64,000 bases of DNA, taken from Schistocephalus solidus (taxonomy: Eukaryota > Platyhelminthes > Cestoda > Diphyllobothriidea > Diphyllobothriidae). The first letter of the stretch is position 1; every line of letters begins with the position of its first letter. Location of the stretch: positions 62,001-126,000 of the forward strand of contig WEDG01000285.1 in NCBI GenBank assembly GCA_017591395.1, read 5' to 3'. Shown one piece after another: positions 37,101-48,959 of this stretch. Both the position numbers and the translations under genes were made by a program. The notes under the pieces are model-generated. The model did no database searches. It saw nothing but the letters and a program-made list of their open reading frames with translations, and was not told where the DNA came from.

Positions 37101-37484
37101 CCTCATCGCTCGCGCAGACGTTACAGAAACCACTGACAGGCCTTCTTAAATTATGTTTATCAAGAGACTGTAGGCAACAGTTTTCAATTACTTTATGAAA
37201 CCAAGGCCATATCTTGCACACATTCACGACAGGTAACCATAAGCCAACAAAGCTTTCAGAAGGACTTTCAAAAAGAAATTATTAGTTGACGAAGTAGCAT
37301 GCCCCACGAGAAATTTAAGAAATAGGCTAGAAAAAATGCCCTTACAGTAACTGAACACACTGTTCAAAGCAGCATTCTTGAATGAACATATACATAGGTA
37401 TATAAACATGATAAAGTTTGTTTCCGTTTCCCAAAAACTGCCTTCCATCGGCATGTATATACATTTATAGGTAATGTGGTTCTG
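34121..37484. other. Upstream annexin flank or intron, no exon found
   Basis: This is where the 5' exons of the annexin would be expected if introns are short. I looked for an exon ending in a Gly codon start before a GT donor and found none convincing. A spliceable-looking segment at 34481-34539 has an in-frame stop in the required phase. A 93-codon minus-strand frame (36788-37069) opens with MTCQTLLLILACACEF, a signal-peptide-like start, but has no other support. Confidence 0.4.
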
Positions 37485-37755
37485 CCTCTTTTCATAGCCA
37501 CTGTGCAGCTGCTGGCTTGGCTCTAGAATGACTCCCAAGGCACAATGGGACGAATGATTTCAGTAACTGATCGGTTAGTGTTCATCTATTATTCTAAATA
37601 TCCTCGATAGAAAACTGCAAGACAACGAGCTCGTGGCAAATTAGGATAGCCTTCTGATCAGGAGGTCGCGAGTTCGAGCATCGGGTGCCGCACCACCTGA
37701 TGTGGGCTATGTCGATCTGATTATGGCTAATAAGTCAGAAGTAAACCAATATATA
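37485..37755 (+). mobile_element. Diverged SINE copy
   Basis: The upstream tail-like segment (gcagctgctggcttggctc, ggcacaatgggacgaatg) matches 50870-50920. It is followed by a degenerate head (gagctcgtggcaaatt, box B-like ggtcgcgagttcgagc) and a short body ending in a TA tract. It immediately precedes the tandem array. Confidence 0.65.
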
Positions 37756-37760
37756 TATAT

Positions 37761-38589
37761 CCCAGGTGTGCCACACTTGGGATTGGGTATGACTGGCTGA
37801 TGACGGCTAATAATCCAGAAATGGCCATTCCGGTCTCCCTTGTCTTTGTCGGTTCCACCTTATCAACATATGCTACACGTCGCTATGCGACCGCCTGTGA
37901 GGGCTCTAGCCTGAGCTCCAGGGCACAACGGAACATACATGTTCCTTAAGCAGATCGGTGAGCCACACACTATCATCATATTCCTGATCGCAACCGACAA
38001 AACAACGAGCCCGTGGCTCAATGGTAGAGCGTTCGACTCAATTACCAAAGGTCGCGGGTTCGAATCCCAGGTGTGCCACACTTGGGATTGGGTATGACTG
38101 GCTGGTGACGGCTAATAAGCCAGAAATGGCCATTCCGGTCTCCCTTGTCTTTGTCGGTTCCACCTTATCAACATATGCTACACGTCGCTATGCGACCGCC
38201 TGTGAGGGCTCTAGGCTGAGCTCCAGGGCACAACGGAACATACATGTTCCTTAAGCAGATCGGTGAGCCACACACTATCATCATATTCCTGATCGCAACC
38301 GACAAAACAACGAGCCCGTGGCTCAATGGTAGAGCGTTCGACTCAATTACCAAAGGTCGCGGGTTCGAATCCCAGGTGTGCCACACTTGGGATTGGGTAT
38401 GACTGGCTGGTGACGGCTAATAAGCCAGAAATGGCCATTCCGGTCTCCCTTGTCTTTGTCGGTTCCACCTTATCAACATATGCTACACGTCGCTATGCGA
38501 CCGCCTGTGAGGGCTCTAGGCTGAGCTCCAGGGCACAACGGAACATACATGTTCCTTAAGCAGATCGGTGAGCCACACACTATCATATA
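37761..38589 (+). mobile_element. Tandem SINE array, 305-bp period
   Basis: Three near-identical bodies begin at the ttgggattgggtatgact motif at 37777, 38082 and 38387, exactly 305 bp apart. They are joined by two tRNA-like heads at 38009-38078 and 38314-38383. The heads have box A TGGCTCAATGG and box B GGTTCGAATCC. Units two and three look almost identical, so the array is recent compared with other SINE copies here. All frames crossing it are repeat-derived and should not be annotated as proteins. Confidence 0.9.
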
Positions 38590-39130
38590 TAAAGTAGATT
38601 TAATATCTCAAAAAAGGTCAAACAAAATCCTCAGGATTTCTCATAATTCAAAAAATCACTAAAGTACGCTTTTAAATATCACGTAGACCGCAGCATAATC
38701 CCAAGATATATATCAGTCAAGTCAGCATGTCAGCTTATGAATGAACTTTGCTCCCATGACCTGTAAACACCACCTCCGTAAAAATGACTATGTAAGTAGT
38801 TTATTTTGTTCCCCTTGACTTTCGATGCTCTTCCAAATTCAAATAGATTTTATGGAAATTATTCACTGAACTATGCTTCCTTGTACTCATTTGATAGAAA
38901 ATTACGTTTTTATTAAATTTTATATCTGATGCGAGGGTTTCGTTCGGTTTTTTGAAAAACGTCAAATTATGCGATTTTTGGATAGCCATTCACAAATCTA
39001 TTGCAACTGTATAGTTATTCATGCTACTTAAAAAGCATAAAACATGGTCCACCTCAATTGCAACATTTATACCAGCATTATATATCCTCTTCCCAGTGCA
39101 AAGTAGTTCGTTCAAACATCCAGCATCCTG
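38590..39130. other. No gene recognised
   Basis: AT-rich spacer between the SINE array and the TAG microsatellite. Confidence 0.5.
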
Positions 39131-39455
<325 letters not shown>

Positions 39456-39459
39456 CAAC

Positions 39460-40310
39460 CATACTTAAGTAATATTTTCGAAAATAAAACACATTTCAGA
39501 TATTCGGCTGACATTTACGGAAACAGCGACTCTACTGTACCCCTAAATTTGCGTCGGGTAGTCTCGTTAATCAGTGTACCTGATTATAAGATTTTAAAGT
39601 GGCTTTCTTGCAGCGATGATGCTGCAGAAACGGTTCTTCCGTTAGTCAAAGCCTAACTTCTGGCAGCGATACTTAGACCGCACGTTTGGTGTACTTAAAA
39701 AATAGCGACTGAAAACATCTCAACCAGGAATGGGCGCGCACGGATCTTTTAGCTTCCCCGAAGCAAACAAGCTCTGTATGGGTGACGAGGACCACAGAGT
39801 ATGTGCATGACGTATCTCCTAGACCCCGTCTTTGTACCATCTGTGCCGTGCATAAGCGCATTTTTGTTCTTCCAGTGCTAGCTTTTTGTATGGTTTATGA
39901 ATGGATGACAGAAAGAGCTCGAAACAGGGTTCAGTCAACCTATCAGCCTTCTCCGTCATCTTCCCAATAGACACTCCACAACTTCATTAATTGAACAATT
40001 TGGGGGATCTTATTTACACTCGAAAATAAAAATTGACGATAAACACCAACTTTTAAAGTTGAAATGGCATTTCAAATAAATGGCAAACATTTATACTACT
40101 GAAGTATTCATTTTTGTCAGTGTGGTTTCTGCAAGCAGCCACAAAGAATCTCGTTCAAAATGTCAACATACTGACGCGAATTTGATACCTGGGGATTATG
40201 TTGCTCGATAAGTTATATTAAAATCCTACTGAAGTAATATTTTCGAAACGAAAACACATTTCAGAATTTCAGTTGCCATTTAATGAGATAGAGAATCTAC
40301 TGTAGAAAAG
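39460..40310 (+). repeat. Short dispersed repeat pair (cacatttcaga family)
   Basis: 39465-39545 and 40225-40310 share gaagtaatattttcga/taagtaatattttcga, acacatttcaga and an ending like ctctactgta. Weaker relatives occur at 20225-20310, 24100-24165 and 42590-42665. The 3' part of the element abuts the TAG microsatellite. Class unknown. Confidence 0.45.
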
Positions 40311-40689
40311 AAAAGGGTGATTTCCTCAGTGATCACCAGCGCTGCCCAAGAGCGGAAACTTTTATCACGTAAAATTGCCGCAGCTCTATCGATCCAAGGC
40401 CGCGAGTTAATATACATGCTTCCAGAATTACTACAGATAAAAGCTTGCATTTACCGGAGAGCCCTACATGCTGATTAGGCGGTCAAACGTGTGCTCAAAA
40501 TTCAGCTTCAGGTATTCATATCGTCACACTAACCGACCCGAACACAGCGTGTAGCAAAACAGAACAACGAGCTTTAACCAGTCCTTATAGAGCCAAAAGA
40601 TGTGTGGTGATTCAGAACTTAGTAAAGAGTGGTGGCGCACTCGAGCCAATTTTAAAAACTTTCTGGACTTATTGTGATTTTAACCCATG
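40311..40689. other. No gene recognised
   Basis: Spacer without recognisable features. Confidence 0.45.
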
Positions 40690-40845
40690 ACATGAAGTGT
40701 GGGACCTACATACAGCCAGCGCACTAACCCCTTGAGCCATGCAGCCTCAAACGAGGGTTTGTAGCTCAGCTGATTAGATAGTTAGTTCTACTACAGCCTT
40801 GCCCATTCTGTCTTCGGTTCAAATTCTGCGGAGGCCACCTATTTT
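40690..40845. repeat. Inverted pair of tRNA-like sequences
   Basis: The left half, read on the minus strand, has a box-A-like TGGCTCAAGGGGTTAG. The right half, on the plus strand, reads gtttgtagctcagctgatt then a box-B-like cggttcaaattctg. Both resemble heads of decayed SINEs arranged head to head. Their loops do not form a cloverleaf, so no functional tRNA is called. Confidence 0.4.
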
Positions 40846-41236
40846 TTCACGTGTGCGTCATTTACATCTGACAAAGAAGTGGTCACGGATGGATCCAGAA
40901 ATAAGCTAAAGTTCCAGGTCTAGAAAAGCGCGAAGTACAGGATGCTGGCCAAGGTTTATGCTGCTGATAAATCATATTCTCGGTATTGCCAGCAGAAGTG
41001 TGAATATGCAAACAGTTTGGGCTTCATTAGTAAGCCTCTAGGCTGTTGGTTGAAATTCTCTCCGCAAACACATGAACCTGAGTGTGCTGAAGTTTTTTCT
41101 TTGACTCACAGGTTAGGGCTTTCGGGGCCATAGTCATAACTGTAGGTAGGAGCTAAGATGTGCAGTCAATGACCAAGTTCCTGAAATGTTAACCGAAAAC
41201 TCCCGGAATTCATTTTCAATCAGGAAGTGATTAATG
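40846..41236. other. No gene recognised
   Basis: A 63-codon plus-strand frame (40942-41133) has no recognisable motif. Confidence 0.4.
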
Positions 41237-41575
41237 GTGAGGATGTCTAAACAGGACATGTGAAAAGGAGTCACCTACAATACATGTGCCTTTATGCTAA
41301 ATTCCAAGGAAATAGTGTTGAAGATTAAGTTGAGGTTTAGGGATAATTTTATGGTTAGGCTTTATTTTGAGGGGCTAAGGTCACACTTGGGTCATGATTA
41401 GGCCAAAGGTTAAGGGTATTATCATGATGACAATAGGTTTTAGATTAAGGGTAGGGCTAGGGTTAAGATGAAGGTGGCAGTTTAGCTTTATGTTAAAGTT
41501 AGCGTTAGCGTTAAGACACGGATATATTAACCCTTCCTGAAATTTACCGTAAAGCCACCCCAGATTACTCAAGTT
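41237..41575 (+). mobile_element. Inverted-repeat element with telomere-like interior, copy 3
   Basis: The left end (ggatgtctaaacaggacatg, then acaatacatgtgcctttatg) matches the left end of the 2.8-kb copy. The interior consists of degenerate ggttagggttaag-like units. The right terminal repeat is truncated after the conserved ccttcctgaaattta block. Confidence 0.55.
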
Positions 41576-41899
41576 AGGTTGCACAATCAGTCTTCATGCT
41601 TCATAGTCCCATAGTTTTTCAGATACTCCAGGATGTGGTATTTTGAATGCTCATCTTTTCAGCTGCCTGTGAAAAACGCACTGGGTAGACGTTAGCATTT
41701 TCCATTGATTTTCGATACCCCATGATAATTCGTAGAAAACGTACTCACAAATATCTTTCATCATAAGCATTTGGTAGCCAATCGCGTCCTCTCCAAAGTT
41801 TATGCACTAAACAGACCATCTTCTGGTGGTAATAAGTGTTTAATTACATAATTTTTGAACATTGGGCAAAATTCATTCAAATAGCATCATATATTTATT

Positions 41900-42215
41900 C
41901 GTTGATGAACGCTCATCGATCGTTATCGGGACTCACTCGTCATGTTCTGCCTTGGGGTTCAACCTCGAGGACCCAGTACTCACATAGTGGCTAGTAGTAG
42001 AAGAAGCAGATTAACAAAGTCGACAAAAACAAGGGAGACTGGAATGCTCATTTCTGATTCATTAGTCATCATCAGCCAGTCCCACCCAACCACATGTTTT
42101 TGCACCGCCCAAGGCTCGAACCCACAACAGGCTCACGGGGTTGAGCAGGACTGGTTGATGACAACTAATGAGCCGGAAATGGCCATTCCAGTTTCCCTGG
42201 TCTTTGCTGACGTTT
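41900..42215. mobile_element. Head-to-head SINE pair
   Basis: The left half (about 41905-42090) is a minus-strand SINE tail and body (cttggggttc, aacaagggagactggaatg, catcagccagtc). The right half (about 42100-42215) is a plus-strand body (ggactggttgatgac, gagccggaaatggccattcc, cctggtctttgc). The two bodies are reverse complements with a short unique spacer. Confidence 0.7.
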
Positions 42216-44007
42216 TTAATCCTCATCCTATCAGATTTTTATGGATACTTTTTGCTACCTCCTATGTCATAGAGAGAAGTGCGATTTTTCTTACAGCGAA
42301 ATAATATAGCATTTGGACAGAAAACCCTGAACGAAAATACAGCAGCAGACCGGATTTAAAAGTACTGGACAGGTGGAAAACTTTTTAAAACCTTAATATA
42401 CCCCCTTTGCGTATATAATTTGATAAAGACGTCAGTTGGTCCCTGTTTTCTATAAAAAATATTTGAATATTTGAGGGTATCAAAAATCTAGATAAAAATG
42501 CATAATACATAAGTAGTCATTGTTTGCGCGCATGGTTTTCGTAGAGGGCGGAAATGACGCACGTATCTGAATTAGCTTGGGAGTAAGCACTTAATTAATC
42601 GTTCCTAATCCAAAAAGCATTTCAGAATCCTGGTTAATATTTCCTGAGAAGTTCTCACTGTTCATAATGTTAAAAGGCGGACCCCCAGGTCAGATAATCA
42701 ATCACACCACAACAATTAATTATGAGAGTTCTTTTTTGCATCAGCTTTTTGTGGTAGCTCAAAATTTGATCAGTTTCACCACAGTGTGATGCTAGAGAAG
42801 AGATCTAAAGATTTAGGCTTTTTTCAAAGAAAAATGTTTTAAGTCGCTTGGGAGTGGCCTGCAGTGACCAGGTTGGAACTTTGGACCATACCCTCTTGCA
42901 TGCCGTTTCATTGTGAGTAGTTCGGTGAACGTGACGTCCAAAAGCTAGTAGAACCGTAAACACAACAAACCAAGCACACATATAAATGGATCTAGTAAAA
43001 CCAAATAAGTTCGACGAAGATGACCCAAGTTTGGAGAAAGCAAAGTGTTTGCACTCGCGTCAGTCACGTAACTTATCTGGTTTTACAGCCTAGAATACAA
43101 TTTACATGGTTGAGAGCCTGTGTTTCAAATGTGGGAGCTTGTTTATCGATGAGGCATGTGACTACAATAATTTTTACTCCCCACTATATTCCGGTAAACT
43201 AAGCCCTCTAGCCACCTATTTCGGACGATTACACAGCACTTTCCCCTTCTGTTAGAAAAATTCAGCCCCTTTCGGAAATTTTCTTCCCCGGAATAATGGA
43301 TATGACTGTAAATTGACATGTAATGAGTTTTGTTCTGATGTCTGCGAAGTTCTAGGATCTGCGGGGAGTGCTTTTATGCTGGAAACTGATAAGTCAATTT
43401 TTCACAAACACTGTACTTTGAGTCTTACTTCATTTCTACATGGATAAGGAGACATTCTCGTTAGACAACTTAAACCAATATTCGAGTAAAATAGAGTATA
43501 CGGGTCACGGGAATCGTCAACTCTGGCTCCAGTTCTGACCGCTTTGAATTCAACGCAACGCCACTTTAATATTGGAGGCACCTATTCCCCTGTTCTAGCA
43601 GTTGGTGAAAGTAAATCTGGTTAGTTAATCATAATTCTTATATTTTAGAATCGATAGTATGAGTAATAGATTTCTATGTTTAGATGTAATTAAAGGAACT
43701 GCTAGTGGTGTGGGTCATTCGTAAAGGTATAGATTCGTTCGTTGACAGGTTTTTTAGTGTAAAACGGGCCTGTCAGTTAAATTTAATCTTACCAAGACCT
43801 TTGAATGCATTGTAAAGTTTTCTGCAATCTTCCGTGCAATCCATGGATAATCTGAAGAATAAATTCGAAACAGGCTTCAAATTTTCTGAAGAAGACACTT
43901 TACTGGCAAACACCGAACGGTGGGTTATTTATCTTCCTAGCAAACACGGTGCAACCGATCACAACCTACGAAAGTATCCCCCAAGCATCTGTACTGCACC
44001 AACTCTG
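42216..44007. other. No gene recognised
   Basis: AT-rich. It contains one diverged cacatttcaga-family copy near 42590-42665 and otherwise only short frames. Confidence 0.4.
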
Positions 44008-44058
44008 ATGGTAGTGGTGGTGGTGATGGTGGTGGTGGTGGTGGTGGTGGTGGTGGTG
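44008..44058. repeat. (GGT)n microsatellite
   Basis: About 51 bp of GGT/GAT triplets. The poly-Val frame crossing it is not a gene. Confidence 0.95.
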
Positions 44059-45090
44059 AATAATCATGAGCCTGATGATCGGTTATTCGCAGTTCTGTCG
44101 TTACCGCGGCCTGTAGGTGCGAATTGTGGTTTCAATCAAAGGGTTTTGCCGACAGGGTCAGCGAGCATGTAAAAATCATTTCTCGGTTGCTTGGAGTTAC
44201 CAGCCCATTATACTCCAACCGAATTCGGAATGACCTGAGAGTAAAACACCCTGTTAATTCGACTGTTCCCCTTCAGCCACGGAGCTAGAATACACTGGGA
44301 TTGGCTTCTACTGGTGTAAATTGTTGCAGGACATAAAATAAGAAAGACTTAAATCCTTTGGATCAAGGAAAAAATATTTTGCAGAACACCTAGATCCAGA
44401 TCTTTTTGGAAAACCAAAAATTTTAACTCCGTGCGATTCGTTTTTTGGCTGTTTTCTCACCAAGGCCTAATTACCCAGTCGGAATTTCGCATCGTTGAAT
44501 ATGCCCCAAACCCCTAACAGATTAAAATCCGAGATGCGTGAGCAGTGACCTACCAGAATTTCATGCTGTGATGGATTACGCGCAAAAAAAACATTTTAAC
44601 ACCCGAGGACTTATCGCCTTCCCCAAGTTCACTTCTGTTACCGCGCAAGTCTTCACTCAGGGGAGAGATGTAAGATTTATTAAGCCTTTACGAAGTACGC
44701 TGAGCACCCTCCAATCCCCCCCACCGGAGGTCCTCAAATTATTCACTCCTCAAAGTAAGCACACCGGTGAGGACAGAAACTTGATTGGCTTCCAAAATCG
44801 TCTTTAAGGTCACCTTCTTTGCCCCAGACTGTGGTTATGACTCGCCTAGGTCGGTGAGGCGTCTGCGCAGGTTGACTGTTCATCTGTCTAGAAAATAGAT
44901 TCCAGGTCTTCGTGGCCTGGTGATGGTTGACTGAGCGCGGCAAATGTGCAATTCCATTCAGAAGCACTTTTCTATTACTGATGGCCCATCGGTATGTGGC
45001 CACCTGCTAAGGCTCTAGCGTGGCGTTTCAGAGCAAACCGGAATCGCCAACTATGCCTTCAACGTGGTTGAATACTTCTCATTGCAGTCT
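44059..45090. other. No gene recognised
   Basis: Open frames at 44538-44807 (plus) and 44743-45003 (minus) overlap on opposite strands and carry no motif. Confidence 0.4.
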
Positions 45091-45280
45091 AAAAAACATG
45101 GACCCGTATTTGAAATGGTAGAGCGTTTGATGACAAATTTACTTGGATTGACCATTCAAGTCTTCTCATGGGGGTGGGGGAGGGTATGGCAGTTTGAACA
45201 TGGAAAATAAGCCAAGTATGGCCTTTTCAGCCTCCCTCTATTTTTAATAGCACGTTTTATTAACTCCATCCTCTATGTTA
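45091..45280 (+). mobile_element. Strongly diverged SINE copy
   Basis: A head-like stretch (gacccgtatttgaaatggtagagcgtt) is followed by a G-rich spacer and a body-like ending (aataagccaagtatggcctt, cctccctctatttt). Box B is unrecognisable. Confidence 0.55.
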
Positions 45281-45505
45281 AGTGGAGTTTACTTATGTAT
45301 AAATGAGGGTGACTGGATCGTTTTTACTTAGACAAACTGGTAAATGTCTCTTATTTATACCCCCTCAATTGTGTCCCTCTGAGTTTCAGGAAATCGAACC
45401 GAGACTCGTGGTTATTTTGGTACCACATGCATGAAACCTGGTGGGCAGATTTTGGCTGACCTCTGCAAAAGGTCCGAGAGACCGCATTATTCACCATTGG
45501 GTAAG

Positions 45506-45637
45506 GATGACTTCTATGGCCCCTAAACAGGACATGGTAATAGGAACCAACCGTTATTTCTGTGTCTTCGCGTCAGGTTTGCAGTTATAATTAGGATTGA
45601 GTTTAGGGGTAAGGTTAGCGTTCGTCTGACCTGCAGT
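45506..45637 (+). mobile_element. Inverted-repeat element with telomere-like interior, truncated copy 4
   Basis: The left end has the family box (cccctaaacaggacatgg then aataggaacc) and a short stretch of gtttaggggtaaggttag units. The right part is missing where the 5' region of LINE-A copy 1 begins, so the LINE may have inserted here. Confidence 0.5.
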
Positions 45638-46222
45638 GTTAAGCAGAGGGGGTGTAGGGGGTACTAGTAAGGGGTGGCAACACATTCAGTCGCTCCATTT
45701 GTCTCGTACAGGTGGTAAATGCTCCTGTGGCCGCCTCTATCTGGTGCCCAACTCTTACCTGTGGCTCCTCGAAGTTGGGTTCTTCCCAGCGGCCACACCC
45801 CAGGCAACCGTCACGACCAGCGGGCTAAACAAGGTGAGGGTCTCCGGTGCTGTGTGTGCCTCCACACCCGGTATGTCTGACTACCGAACTTCCCACCTCC
45901 CCCTCTCAAAAATCCTACGGTGTGGGCGACGGTAACCCAGTAGGCGGCCCAGGCTACCTCGGGTCGCTCTCCCACTAAAACAAAACCGTGACTCATGGTG
46001 GAGTTCGGCAGCCGTCTGGAATGTCCGAGCAGCCCTATTTAGGGACAGTACTGCTTGCCTCCTCGCGGAAGAAGGGGCTAGAAAAGGTGCCCTAAATAAA
46101 TGCTGGTTATCACATCTACTGCAGCCGGCCACGGCTCACATATCGCAAAATATGCTGTCGTAAAATTCAAATAAACAACAATGCCCCCGTCCCCATTCCC
46201 TGTGCCATACCTTCCGGGCTGC

Positions 46223-47040
46223 TCGGGTGAGTCCGCTCACACTAACCGCATGGAATGTTCGTTCCCTTTTAGACAATCCGAGGAGCAACCGGCTGGAACG
46301 GATGACAGCGCTAGTCGCTCGGGAACTGGCGCGCTACGAGGTGGCCATTTCTACTCTCAGCGAGACCCGATTCTCTGAGCAGGGTCAGCTGGAGGGGGTG
46401 GGTGCCGGCTACATCTTCTTCTGAAACGGCCGGCCAAAGGCAGAGCAACGCGACGCTGGTGTTGCCTTTGCCATCCGGAACGACATTGTGGGACGTCTGC
46501 CCTGTCTGCCGCAGGGTATCAGTGATCGCCTTATGAACCTCCGCCTGCCTCTTCGGTGAGACAAGTTTGTCACCATCATCAGCGCCTACGCTCCCCCAAT
46601 GACGAGCTCTGATGCGGCGAAGGACAAATTCTACGAGGACCTGCACGCCCTACTGGCTACCGTGCCGAAAGAGGACAAGTTGATTGTCCTTGGTGACTTC
46701 AACGCCCGCGTCGGGACGGACCACGCTGCCTGGCAGGGAGTGCTGGGTCCCCACGGTCTTGGTAGCTGTAACGACAACGGCCTCCTTCTTCTGCGCACGC
46801 GTGCGGAACACCGTCTCCTGCTGACCAACACCTGCTTCCGCCTTCCGACGTGGGAGAAGGCCACGTGGATGCACCCTCGGTCGCGGCGCTCGCATCAGCT
46901 GGAATATGTTCTCGTCCGGAGGCGAGATCGACAGGACGTGCTGGTAAACCAAGGCAATCCGCGATGCCGATGGTTGGACAGATCACTGCCTCGTCATCTC
47001 CCAGATTAGGCTCCGACTGCAACCCCGACGAAGGCCCCAA
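46223..47040 (+). pseudogene. LINE-A copy 1 endonuclease domain
   Basis: The endonuclease nicks target DNA to prime reverse transcription. AP-endonuclease motifs occur in order: AWNVRSLLDN, STLSETRF (catalytic Glu), [19 protein letters not shown] (catalytic Asp/Asn), and [10 protein letters not shown] where the family has LDYV. After a frameshift near 46950 comes [10 protein letters not shown], the terminal DH motif. Two TGA codons (46421 and 46558) interrupt an otherwise continuous frame. Confidence 0.85.
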
Positions 47041-47171
47041 GGTAAGTGACCGCCAGGTAAGTTAATTACTCTTTTGCTAAATTTGCCTGCTCAGTCTTTT
47101 GATTTCAGCAACCAAATAACCTAGAAACTGGAGGACCTGCATGCTCCAGATAATAACGCCATCATGGAGAC

Positions 47172-48944
47172 ACGATGGTGTCAACTGCGAATGTCATCCA
47201 GTCCACCGCCCTCGAAGTCCTCGGACGCGCACGCCGTCAGCACCAGAACTGGTTTGATGACAATGACGCCGACATCAGCAAGTTACTCGCGGAGAAGAAT
47301 GGACTACACGAAGCCTTCATGGACCTTCTGACTGACGCCACCAAAGCAGCCTCCTTCACACGCCACCGCCTTGTACAGCAACGGCTTCGGGAGATGCAGG
47401 ACGCCTGTATGGTCCGAAAGGCTGAGGAAATCCAGGGGTATGCGGACCACAATGAAATGAAAAACTTTTTCAAAGCCATCAAGGCCATCTACGGCCCTGC
47501 ATCAAGGGGACAGCACCGCTGCTCAGCTCTGATGGCACAACACTGCTGACAGAGAAATCCCAAATTCTGAAGTGCTGGGCCGAGCACTTCAGAAGAGTCC
47601 TTAATTGCTGATCAGTCATCGCCGGTGCTCCTATTGACCGATTCCCTCAAGTGGACACGAACAATGACCTGGATCTGCCGCCTTCCCTACCAGAAACCAT
47701 CTGGGCCATGCAGCAGATTTCCAGTGGTAAGGCACCGGGATCCGACTTTCAAAGACGCAACCATTGTTCATCTCTACAAATTGGAAGGGGAACCGGCAAC
47801 TCTGTGATAACCACAGAGGCATTTCTCTGCTCAACATCGCCAGTAAAATCTTCGATCGTATCCTTCGCAATCGTCTGAGCGGTCACCTAGAGCAGGGCCT
47901 GCTCCCGGAAATCCAATGTGGCTTCCACCGACAGCGCAGAACAACCGACATGATATTCGCCGCCCGCCAGCTACAAGATAAGTGCCAGGAGATGCGAACT
48001 CACCTATACACTACCTTCATTGATCTGACGAAAGCCTTTGACACGGTGAATCGCAACGGACTGTGGAAAGTCATGCAGAAATTTGGCTGTCCTAAGCGGT
48101 TCACGCACATGTTGCGTCAGCTTCATGACGGGATGACGGCGCGCGTCACTGTAGTCGGGATGGTATCCGAAGCATTCGCAGTGACCAACGGAGTGAAGCA
48201 GGGCTGCGTATTGGCCCCCACCCTGTTCAGTCTCATGTTCACTGCTATGCTGATGGCCGCCTACCGTGATGAGCAGCCTGGAATCCGCATCGCCTATAGA
48301 ACTGACGGGCACCTTCTCAACAGTCGGCGTATGCAGGCCGCAACGCGCGTGTCTTCGGCTACAATCCATGACTTGCTCTTCGCAGACGACTGCGCCCTTA
48401 ACACCGTGACGGAGGAGGACATGCAAAGGAGCATGAACCTCTACGCCGCAGGCTTCGCCAATTTTGGATTAACAATCAGTACAACCAAAACGGTTGTCAT
48501 GCACCAACCGCCACCCAGCACGCAATACAATGATCCCTAATCAATGTCAACGGTGCTCAACTCAAAAATGTGGAAACCTTCGCTTATCTAGGAAGCACGC
48601 TGTCACGCAACACGAGAATCGATGACGAGGTTGCCCAATGGATCTCCAAAACCAGTCAGGCCTTCGGCCGGCTGCAGGGCTTTATGTGGAATCGCCACGG
48701 TATTCACCTGAACACCAAACTGAAGATGTACAAAGCCGTCGTCTTGACGACATTCCTTTACGGAGCAGAGATCTGGACCGTCTACTCGAACCAAGCCAGG
48801 AAGCTGAATCGCTTCCATCTCAGCTGCCTTCGCAGAATACTAAAGCTAAAATGGCTAGACAGGATCTACGCCATGCTGAGGCAAGTACACCTGCGATGGA
48901 GTGGCCAGCTGGTGAGAATGGACGACGAGCAGCTACCCAAATGA
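47172..48944 (+). pseudogene. LINE-A copy 1 reverse transcriptase
   Basis: The frame from 47764 to 48540 is open for 258 codons. It carries the RT signature blocks: FIDLTKAFDTVNR (first catalytic Asp), NGVKQGCVLAPTLFSLMF, LLFADDCAL (catalytic FADD, intact) and TKTVVMHQ. A stop at 48538 and a small shift separate it from [11 protein letters not shown] and [14 protein letters not shown] sequence (48570-48944), the usual region after the palm. The upstream linker ends SGKAPGSD, then a deletion removes the fingers segment that would precede FKDATIVHLY. Confidence 0.88.
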
Positions 48945-48959
48945 CATTTCTATGGAGAT

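Noticed and set aside
38009..38383. Two possible tRNA genes
   Set aside because: A and B boxes are present but acceptor and T stems do not pair, and both are embedded in repeated SINE units.
37863..38559. Repeated 72- and 77-codon frames that look like a paralogous gene family
   Set aside because: They are identical translations of the 305-bp tandem SINE unit.
46650..47040. Antisense frames of 77-113 codons
   Set aside because: They are shadows of the LINE-A endonuclease on the opposite strand.
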